Positions 14,974 to 26,900 of a DNA stretch of 48,558 nucleotides are shown here, piece after piece. Source of the stretch: a virus. Under the pieces are notes generated by a model. The model was given only the letters and a program-made list of their open reading frames with translations. It was not told the DNA's origin and did not search any database. Location of the stretch: the IMG/VR virus record IMGVR_UViG_3300020564_000007, positions 1 through 48,558 of that record; one strand, given 5' to 3'. Numbering within the stretch: position 1 is the first letter of the stretch; every line of letters begins with the position of its first letter. Position numbers and translations under genes: made by a program.

Positions 14974-17900
14974 TTAAATACATTCATTTATCATTTCTTG
15001 AATAATGTTGTTATCATATTTTAAAACATATGCTTGAAAATCATAGAAAGTAGTAACATTATATTTAGGATTATTAGCAATTTTAAATTTTACACTATTA
15101 AATATTGCTGCTAATTCTGTTTTACTCATTCCTTTATAATTAATAGATCCAGTAGGTTTTGTTTGAGTTGATGGTGTACTTGTAGGAGTTTTTAAAACTA
15201 CATTTGACATTTTCTTTGTACTACTTACAATTTCATCTATAGTTTCTTTACTTAATGGATTTTCACCATAAGCTTGTCTAAAGAAATCTATACTTTGTAT
15301 ATTCATTTTTTTAAAGTGATTTTCATTTAATCTATAAAACTCAGTATCATATTCTGAAGGACTCAATTGACTTGAAGAACTAGGTAAAGGTTGACTTTTT
15401 TCACCACTACTAGATTTAGATTCATCAAAATATTTATCAATTAATTCTATTAGTTTAAGTAATTTATTATTATTACTTTGAACTAATCCATTTTTAAAAT
15501 CTGAAACAACAAGTGAATTTACAAAACTATTTATTTCACTATTAATATTTAATTTAAAGAAATAACTTTTAAATTCTGAAAGTCTACTTTCAGTAAAAGG
15601 ATAATCTTTAATACCATATTCTTGTTTACCTGTAAATTTATCTTTTAGTATTACATTTTTATCTACTTGATATATTGCAACTAATGATTTAAGATTACTA
15701 ATTATTTCATCTTTATTAAATTTTACAGAATAATCTTCAAAACTATCTGGAGTTAAACCAAATGTCATATCTGGTTCTTCTGTTAACAATCCTTCAGCAG
15801 CAGCTTCTAATTGATTTATAGGAAATGCATAAGGTAATACATTTTTATTAGCAATTCTTGATACTTCTTCATATTCAGCAGATATACCTGCATCTGGATT
15901 ATTGCTTACAGTATTTCCTCTAACCATATTAACACGCTTTAAAACTTTATAATTAGATTTATTATCACTTTTAAAGTTAAATACTATAAACTCTGGGTAA
16001 ATCATGTTACTGTAAATACCATCTTTTGTTTTAACATATTCCATGGAAAACAATCTAGTAGATATTAAAGCTTCTTTATTCAATTTTGTTAAAGGAGATC
16101 TATATAATTCCATCAAATCCTTTTTATCAATTTCTTTAGACTTAGGAAATATACTTACATAAAGTTTAGCTTTAGTAGTATCTGTAGCTCTTTCATATTT
16201 AAGAGGAAGTATTTCTCTTATTTTACTATCTTCTGCAAATAAAGAGTCAAATAATTTTTCAACAGATTCTTTATCAGGATTTAATTTAAGTTCATTAGCA
16301 TAAGACAAAATTTCTTGTGCAATTTCAGATTTAGAATTATCAAAATATGCTTTTTCTTCAGGAGTCATATTATCAATAAAGTTCTTAAAAGCATTTTTAA
16401 TTTGCTTAAACACAATTACTGAATTCTGAGATTTTAGGTTAAATGTATTATCAATATGTCTAGCAAAATATTCTACAAACTCTTTATTGAGTTCTTCTTC
16501 TGCAATACCAAATGTGTCTTTAAAATCTTTATTAGTACCTTGTAAAGCTTTCATTGACTCATCTAAAGAGTCAGATATAACTTTAAACAAACTAGGTGGT
16601 AAAAAAGAAATATAACTTTCATTTCTATACATACCTAAGTCTTTGTTTAACATTTGACCAATTAAAAGTTGTCTAAACTCTGTAATTTGATTAGCAACTA
16701 GTTGATCAGATGTAAATAAGTTTGGTTGCATAAGTAACTCAAAGTCTGCAGTTACACTAGCTTGCTCTTCAGGAGATAATCTAATAAAGCTGTTTGATAT
16801 AACATAGTATATATCTCTATTTTTAAAACCTGCTTTACTACTATCTGTATAAGATATCTTTTTAAAGTCAAGCATTTGAATAAACTTGTTACTTGCTAGT
16901 TCAGGATATAAATCACCATTTTTAAAATCAATTAGCAATTTTATTAGCATTGGAAAATCACTTTTTGATTCAACTGCAATACTATTTAAATCACCTTTTA
17001 AGATAGGGTATTTATGTTTTAATGCTTTATCTGCATAAAAAGCATTTACTAGTTTAATCAGTTTATTTAAGTTAGATACATTATTAAAGTAATAAGGTTT
17101 AGTAACTGCTTGTATTTTCTTAAATAATCTTTTAGCACCTGGTGTTCTTGATACAAAGAATTTAGATGAATCATTTAAAAACATTGCAAATGCTTTTATT
17201 TGATTAGTTAAAAATGGATCAGAATCTATTACTTGTTTATAATCAATAGGATACTTTTCATTAGGTAATCCATTCATTCTAACATTATTAACATAATCTA
17301 TATATTCTGGAGTGTACTCTAACACATAATTATCATAAGACTGTCCATTATTTTTTTGTACAATCTGAAGACCAATGTTTTCAAGTTTGTTAATTATATT
17401 TTCTGTTTCAGCAAGTTCTGTACTTAAACCTTTAATTAAAGATACAAATCCTGAAAACCCTGTACTTTGTCTAGAAATATCAGAATAAGTTAAAAATTCA
17501 TTTAATGCTTTATAGTTTACATAGTTAAACAAATCTTCTTTCATTCCAGTAAGAGTAACAGCATCTTCAACTGTAGTTCCATTCTTTAATAGTTCAGAAA
17601 ACTTTTTAGCTTTAATTAATAGTTCATCTGTTATATCACCAACTTCTTTTTCATTCTCAGACACATTAGCTTTAGTTTTATAACTTTGTAATATACTTTG
17701 AATAGAACCATCTTCATTTTCAGATTTTTCTTTCTTATTTTGTATTGGAGATTGTTTAGCTGCAGCATCTGCTGCAAAAGCTAATACTGATTCTTGTAAG
17801 TGTATCAATGAAACATACTCAAATGGTTTCTTAGCCATTACCATGAAGATAAATGCACCTTGTGTTTGTGGTGTAATATTAAATCTAATAGCATCTTGAA

Positions 17901-20900
17901 ACTTAGCATTATCTACAGCCATTGATATGATTGTAGATATTAAGTCATTAATACGTTGACTATCTTCATTTGTATAACTATCTAATCTAATACCTAAATT
18001 TTCAATTTCAACATTAGCATTCTTTAAATATTGGAATACAATATTTCCAATAGCAGCAATACCAATATTTTGTTTACCAATAGCATTGGCATGTGACATG
18101 GTTACAGTAGCTGTTGGTGTAGAATACTCTGATACATTTACAGGATCTATAAAATCACCACTTTCATAATACTTTTTAATAAACTCTTCAGCTGCATCTC
18201 TTGATGCTGGTGTTGTAGCTCTTTTATTATTACCAGTATTTTTATCACCATAGTTAACTAAAGCTTTTTCTATATCTAATAGTACATTATTTATTTCTCC
18301 TATAGTAATAGGTTCTACATTAGATATACTACCTTGATCACTACTATAATTATTATAATTACTTTCAACTATATCACCTGCAGTTTTTTGACCTTTGATT
18401 CTATAGTTTTTAAACTCTTCTGCAGTTGTAGGATAACCTTTAATACTTAAAGCTCTTTTTTCTAAGTTTTTAATTATTTTTTTCTTTTCAAGCAATAATG
18501 TTTTCTTAGCAGCAATTAAATTAAGCAATGTTTTTTTATGTGAGTCTTGTAACTCTTTAGCATTTTTAAGTATTTCAGTGTATACATCTGCTGTAGAATC
18601 ATCAATAATATTATCAAGAGCTTGTTCTGACTCTCTAGATATCTTTCTTTGTACTGAAAGATCATTCTTTATATTATTGATTGTAACAGTAACATCTTCA
18701 ATTGCTTTCTTATTGTCTAAATAGTTTGTATCTGTTTCTTTTAAATCAGATAATAATGGTTTAATTTCTTTTGAGTTAATTTTCTCTTCATAGAAATCAT
18801 AGAAAGCATATTTTAATCTTTTTTCAGGATCTTTATTCTTTAAATATGAACCAAATACATTAATATGTTCATTACCTTGAGCATCTGTATTAGTATAGTA
18901 ATCAACAGTTCTAACAAACTCAGAGTCAATATCAAAGTCAGCACCTGACATAATTAAAAGTTCATAAGGCATTACAAGCTTATTACCTTTTTCTGCTGGA
19001 AAGATATCTACTACTTTAAGTTTAACCATTGAATGCTTATCTTGTGTAGGGATACGAATACCTAACATTTCACAAAACTCTTCACTTAAATACTGACCTT
19101 CTGTTATGTTCATCATTTGTGCAGTCTGCATAGAGATTTTACACTCTGCATACCAAACACCATCTTCACCTTGCTTTAACTCAAGTCTTCTTGTATTTAC
19201 ATTTTTATATGCCTCTGGGTCTTTTAAGAACTCTCTTCTAGTAATTACTTTACCTTTACTATCTATCATAACATCTTCACCAAAGTCAGAAGCTAGTGTA
19301 AACTTGTGACCTGATACTTTTTGAGAGAATGTTCCTTTACCAACAAATGCTAAAAACATACTTTCATACATAGAAAGTAATCTAGGTAAATTAAGATTAT
19401 AGTTTGGTTTACTTCCAACACCATCAAATAACTCAAGTAATGTAGGATCTCCACCTTGTTCAAGAATAGATTGTCTAAAGCTTTTTAACATTGCTTTATG
19501 GTCAGGATTACCATTTTTGTCAAATATTGCTTTTCTCATATTACCATATGATTCAAACAATCTATCTCCTAATAGTTTTCTATAAAGTTTTCTTAATGTA
19601 CCTACAGTATGTTTTCTATTACCAATATTAACTTCATAACCATCATCATGTTCTGAATATATTAACTGCATTAACTGAGTACCGTGAATAATTTCTTCCT
19701 TCATGTTATCAGTAACAACTTGTTCTCTAAAGAACTCACTGTTAATTTTCATAGGAATTAATTCATCATCCCAATTAGTTACATTCTTTTTAGTTGTTTT
19801 AATAGCAGACTTAAAGAAAGTAACATCTACCTGTTGTCTTTCCATCTTATTAAGCAACTCATGTCTTTTAATAGCACTTGGAATAGGTTTATAGAAATCT
19901 TGAATTTCCATTTGCTTTTTATGATACTCAAGATGATCTGTTATTTTTAACAACTCATCAATAGCTTTTTCAAAAGCAGGAATATCTTTTTTATCAACAT
20001 AACTAACTTCACTTCTTGTAATAACATCTGTAGATGTTTTACCATATACAAAAGCATTAAACATAGAAGTCTTTCTAGGATTCATTAGTGCACCATACTC
20101 TTCAAGTATACCTCTTTCTCTAGCACTAATTTCTTTCATCATTCTAATCTTTCTATAGATTTTATCTATTTCTGGATTAGACTTAGCAAATGTTTTTAAA
20201 TAGTTATTGTAATACCATTCTATAGTACCATAACTTTGAGCATTAGTTCTTTCTTCACCTTCCTTTAATTTACCATTAGATGGGTTAACATAATCAAAAA
20301 GCTCATCATTTAAAATAGCAAAGGTTACATCTCCAAAACCTAATGAAGGTCCTGCAGCATTAGGTCCTGCATATCTCTTAGTCAAGTCAACAGCATCTTT
20401 AAGACCTACACTTAGATTACCAAAGATTAAATTATTTACAGTAGCTGCATTAATCCAATTGTTTATAAAGAACTCTTTCATCTTAGTTTCATCTAAGTTT
20501 CTATTACCATCTTTATAAAATGCAGGTAATATTTGAGATTCATATTTATTATCAGCAGTTGGTTTTATAATTGCTGTTTCACTAGATGAAAGTTCTTTTA
20601 TAAAGTTTTGATATGCATTTTCAAATGCTACTTCTACTATACTATTAAAATCTAAAGAATCTGATTCATTAGTTACAGCAGCTTTAATTATATCATTATA
20701 GATAGGTAATCCTTTTAAAAATTGAAACTCAATTAGATTTAATCCTCTAAATTGAGAAACCACTTTCATAAAATTAGGATCATTAGTATCTTTTAATATA
20801 TCAAGTGTTTCTTTTTTTGTTAAACTTTTACCATCAACTTTAACACCTTTAAGAATATTAAATCCTTCAATACTACCATCATCATTTAACAGGTCTCTAT

Positions 20901-23900
20901 ATACAGCTTGTATAGATGATAGTTCTCCTTTAAGATAGCTTGTTAAAAACTCTTTACCTAAATCAGATAAGTTATTTTTATTATCTAAGAACTTTCTTTT
21001 GAACATTGTAAATGCCCATTGAGTATCTTTACCTTCATTTTGAAATGCAATTAAAGGATACTTTTCATAAGTTTTATCACCAATCTTAACTTCTTTAACT
21101 AAACTCATTTCTGTTTTAGCAAATAAGTTTAACATCATTAAGAACTTACCTCTTTTATCAAGAGCAGCATATGCAGATGCTTTACTACCTTTATATGATT
21201 CTACTTGACCTGTTTCACTGATTGCTTGTTGTTTAAGTCCATCTAATGTAAATGGTAATATGTTTTGTAACTGTGATTCTCTAATTTCAGAGTTACTTGC
21301 TTTTAGTATAGGATTAAAATATAAAGTTCTAAAGAAGTATTCTATTTGTTGATCATTCAAAAGATCAACTACATATAGTTTATTATCTATTAGAAAATCT
21401 TTAAACAATTTAACACCTTCTTCAAAAGTACTAGCATCAACAGCATTAAATAGTTTGTTTGGATTGTTTCTTAACTTTAAGAATAAGCTTGTAATATAGT
21501 TAGGATATAAGTGAATGTAAACCATTTCACCTTCCACATTTCTAATAGTAGATGCTGAAACAGATTCATCAAACATAGAGTTACCACTTGCTAAATCATT
21601 TAATCTACCTTTAGCACCTAAAGCATCTTCAACAGAATCATCTATTTGAACTGCATCAGTATTTAACTTTTGTATTTCACTCTTATTTGTAAAAGGACTA
21701 CCTTCATTTACTGTAGAGTTAATAAGTCCTTTTGTAATTTCAGCATTAATAAATTCTACATCATTATAAGATTCTAGAATTTTATCTAAACTTTTAAATT
21801 GAGAATCTCCTGTTTGATTAAGTACATCAGACATATCTCTGTTTTCTTTCAATAGTTTATACAATGATAATTGTACATACTTGTCAGAAAGTGAAATACC
21901 TAATAAACCAAACTGTTCCTTTATAAAACTAACTTTTTCATTAAAGTTATTAAATATATATTGTATGTTATCTTGTTTAACAGCAGCATCTTTAGAATTA
22001 AAAGCATCAAATGTTAAATTTAGACTTGTTAGTATTTTACTAACTTCTTCCTTTTTATTGTCAAGATTTAATCTCTTCCAGTTATTATACCAAATTTCTC
22101 TTTGTATTTTTCTAGAGTCATTAACATTAGATATAAATGTTTTAGATTGTCCTGTTTCTTGGTCAAATATATTTACAATAGATTCTGATTTATGTTTAGT
22201 AAATGAAGCTACAAACAAACAAAACTTATCTGACTTAGCTAACATCTCTATTGGAAACTGATCTTGATTAATAATATCAGAACCAATTCCATTGTAATAT
22301 TTAATATTTAATTCTAAGCATATATCCTTAACTAATCTTTCATAGAAAGCACTTAACATTGGTTGACCTTCCTTAATGTAATGTAGTTTCTTCAAGAGAT
22401 CTTCTCTTTCAGTATTAACTAACATTCTTTCAATAGAGTTATATAGTTTAATACCATTAACATAGTTTCTAAATCTAGGATCATTTTCAAGTATTTCTTT
22501 AGACAAACCTAGGTTATATATATCAAGTGGCATTTCTGTCTCCATGATATATTTCTTCATTTCCTTACTTGTAGATTCAATACCACCAACTCTTTGATTT
22601 GGCTTTTGTGCTAAATCAGTTGTTGTATTATCTTCCATCTCTTCACCATTCACATCATAATCATCAAACTTAATTGTGTCTATGTGTTTTCTTACTTCTG
22701 AAATAATATCTTTAATATTCTTTTCTATAGTAGGTTCAAACTGTGCTCCTCCTGGACTATTCCAAAAAACACTATCATTTTCTAAATCTTTATATAAAGA
22801 TCTAATTACATTTAGTAATTCATTCTGATGTGCTTCTTGTAAAGAAGGATTAGTTGCATACTGATTATTTTCAAATTCATTATTTATAACATCTATTAAT
22901 ATAGATATGTTATTATCAACTACTTGTTGAATCATACTTCTAATATCAGTATCATACACAACACCAACATCTCTCATTCTATCTCTTGATAGTGCACTTA
23001 CTTGACTAATTATATTAGCACCTGTTCTAGATTGATGGAATCTTTCAACTATATTATTGTTTTCAGTTGCAGCAGGAAACTTAAGAGCACTAAATAAACT
23101 TAAATTATTTGTAGGAGCATTTACAACTTTAGCATTTTTAAATGCACCATTTCTAATAGAATTAAATAAAGCATCAATATTAGCTACATCATCTGGATTA
23201 CCTTTCTTAAAGAAGTTAACAATTCTTTTTAATAGGTCAAATATTTTTTCTAAGAATGATTTTTCCTTAGGTGTCTTTCTAGTACCATTCATTAGGTCCA
23301 TGAAATCATCTGCTAACTTTTCTTCATAATAAAGATTAGTAAGCTCTTTTAAACTAAGGTTAGTATATTCATCACTTAATGATCTTAATTCATCTAACTG
23401 CTCAGAAGTAGGTTTATCATAACGATCTCTAGCTTCTGATATTACTTTAGATTGTTGTGCTGAAGTTAAAAGCATTCTAAATACAGCATGAAATGCTTCA
23501 TGGTATTCAACACCTTTAGGTACATCTTTACCTAAATAGATTACTGCATTTCTAAATAAACCATAAGTAAATGCATTATTAGCTAATCCAGTAACTAACT
23601 CTTCAATTGCTTTTACTCCTATCTCTGGAGGTAGAATATCTGCTAGTCTCTTAGTAACTTCATTTATATCAATAGGTCTAGTTTCTTGAGCATCTTTTCT
23701 AGCAAAGAATGGATTACCTCCAGGTGGTGGTGCTTGTGATGATTGATTCTTTTTACCATAATTATTTATAGCTGAATTATTAGCATTACTACCAGCAGGA
23801 GGTTGTGGAGGTTGAGGAGGTTGTGGTGGAGGAGCTTGTTGAGTAGAAGTTACAGTACCTGTTTTAATTTCTTCTATTCTCTTTTCAATTTGTTCAGATG

Positions 23901-26900
23901 CAGTTTTATAATTACTCTCTTTGTATTTTTTATTAGAACTATCTAAAGCATTATATGCTTTATCTAATTCACTTTTTAATTGTCTAAGTAATGTCTCACT
24001 ATTTTTAGCTTTGTTATACTGAGTTCCCCAATTATTCATTAATGTTTGGAAATCTGTATTTTGCCATACTTGATTTTTACCTTGAAATAAATAAGTTATA
24101 GTAGGATTTACAGCAGGAGTGAATGAATTAATATTATCTACAAATTCTTCTTTAGGAAAGTTTTTATTAATTCTTGTAATGTTAGGAAGAACTATTTCTC
24201 CCTTATCATTAGTTACTGCAAAGTTGTATGCTAATTTATAAGCATCATTTTTAACATTAGCAATACCACCTGCATTATTTACTTCTTTTATTGCATCAGG
24301 TAATGTATCTTTTAAATAAGTATTAACAGCTTTAATTAAATCAAAGTTATCTTTAATAGCTTTGTTTTTATAACTAATCATTAAATTACCATTAACGTCT
24401 TTAACAAAGCTCCAACCAAAGTTTCTTTTATTAATAGTTTTACCTGTTTTACTTTTAAAAGTATTTCTAGATTCATCAGTAGATATTAGTTCTACTGTTA
24501 AATCTTTACCTGCACCCATATCTAATGCAAGAACTAAAGATGAACCCTTAATTGGGTTAGTTGAGTTTTCAGGAGTTCCTGTTGTTTTAATATATATATT
24601 TTTACCTACAGCATCACTTACTAAAAAGAAATTTTCTTTAGTATCCCAACCAGGTACTCCAGCTAAATTAGTACCATCAGCTTTTGATTTAGCAATGTTT
24701 TCAAGTACTTCTTCATTAAGTCTTGTTAAATTATCATTGACAAAATTAATTACATTTTCTGTAGCCTGTACTTCAGGTGGATTTAATCTAATACCTCTAG
24801 GAGCACCATCTGTTTCATATATAATCTTATAAGCACCACTAAATTTATTTAAAGCATATTGTCTAGATTCCCAATATTTAGTAATCTTTTCTTTAACTTC
24901 TAAAGGAATTTGTTCTAATGTTTTAGTTGTTGGATTATATATATAGTAATCAAGTACATTAGCAAGTTTAGATTGTACAAGTAATCCTTTACCAGTTCCA
25001 CCAAATAAACTTAAGTCTGTTAATAAAGTACCATCATCTAAGTGACTCCAGTCAGGAAGTTGATTATCATTACGAACATCTTCTATTTTACCAAATAACT
25101 GTTTTATATTAAATAACTTTTGTACATCAGCATTAGAAAACTCACGTTTACCATTTCTAATTTCTTCTTTTATTTCATTAAAAGATAGCATGGTACTTCT
25201 ATAATGATCTATAAAAAACTTACCATCATCACTAGGTATTTTTTTACCATCAGTATCTAGTTTTACAAATTCAGGATTTAATAATTCTAAATGTTCTACT
25301 GATTCATTAAAATCTACATAGTTACCATTCTCATCTTTAAATCTAAATCTATTAGGATCTAATATATTACCAATCCAAACATCATCAAAAACTACTTGAA
25401 TACCAAATTGTTCTACACCATCTCCAACTAAACCTTTTTGTAATTTAACTTTATCATCAAAAGTCTGATTAAAAACTGTTTCTAAATCTACAAGCTTACC
25501 TCCTTCAGGATATTCTACTATTCTTAATTCAGCTTTATTTGCTATAGCATCAGCAGAATTTTGCATTAAAGCTTTTTTACCATCTGGTTCAATATAATCT
25601 TGAATCATAGAAACAAGTTTATTAGGACCAAATATTCTTGGTACACTAGATAAACTAGTATCATTAGTATCTTTCTTATAGTCTTTTAAGAAGCTATTAA
25701 ATTCTTGAGCTACTTGTTTTAAGTAATCTCCTTTTAAAAATTTATCAACTTCAGCTACTTGTTCAGGAGTTAAACTTGATTTAATTATATCAAAGAATTT
25801 TTTAATGTTTTCTATTTCCTGAAGACCCTGTTCTGCATAAGCTTGTTTTTGATCAGGACCAACATCAGATCTAAATATTCCTAATGCTATATTTAACTTT
25901 TCACATTGATCTTCAATAAGTTTTTTAAGATCAACATCTTGTACATCAGTTAAAGCTTCTTTTAATGCTACACCTGCTTTTTGTATATTTCTTTTAGCAA
26001 ATGCTATCCCAAAAGTTTTTTGTGCAGCATTCTTAAGAATTTGTTCTTGTACTTCAAATACTCTTTGAGAAGGATCTTCTAATCTAGACTTTTCAAATAT
26101 TGCAAGACTTTGTGCATCAAGATGTTCTTTTAACAAATCTCCTCTTAATTCAGCAACAGAATCTTCTAATTCTTGAAGACCTTTTCTTGTAAGTAATCTA
26201 TCAAATAATTTTTTATATTCTTGTTCTTGATTAAGGATTTTACCAATATCATCTAACTTCTGTTGTATATCAGCTTTCTCAATAGGAGTTACATTTTCCA
26301 TATCTTCTGATATAGAGTTTAACTCATCAACATGCATTAAAGTTTCTGATTTAAACTTCTGAAAGTTTGTAGCAAGTTTAGCATCAGGAGATACAGTCTT
26401 TAATTCTTTATTATAACTCTTCTCAAGAAGTTTATCTAATTGAGTTTCAAGTTTAGTAATCTGATCTACAAGAGCTTGTTCACTTTGTGGTTCTACTCTT
26501 GAATTTTTTAATTGGTCAATAGCTGATTTAAGTTCTCTAATCTCTTTAACATTAGCTAACTTTAAAACTTCACCTGCTCTTTCTGATACAGTTTTATTTA
26601 GGATTTTAGAAATATCACTAAACATTTGTTTCTTTCTATTACCTAAATTCTGATTAGCATATACTGTGTATGCAATTTGATCTAACACATCAACATCACC
26701 ACCTCTATAAATACCAGCAGCTTGATCTCTTGCACTCTCAGTTAGTTTAACTTGTGCTTTAAGATTTGATGTTAATTCAGATTTTCTTTGTAAGAAAGCT
26801 TCATCTGTTAAATTCTCATAACCATATAATTCTTGAAACTGTTGCTTATTAAGTTTATTTAAATCTGCAAGATGTTTTTCTTCAACTTCAGAAAGTCTAC

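Noticed and set aside
19106-23329. Plus-strand open frames of 60-126 codons inside the giant polymerase gene
   Set aside because: They lie wholly antisense to a long coding frame with recognisable motifs, have hydrophobic low-complexity sequence typical of antisense reading, and no supporting start signals.
23770-23870. Short repeat array (GGAGGTTGTGG-like units)
   Set aside because: It encodes the Pro-Gln linker of the giant polymerase; the repetition is a by-product of the PPQPPQPP sequence.
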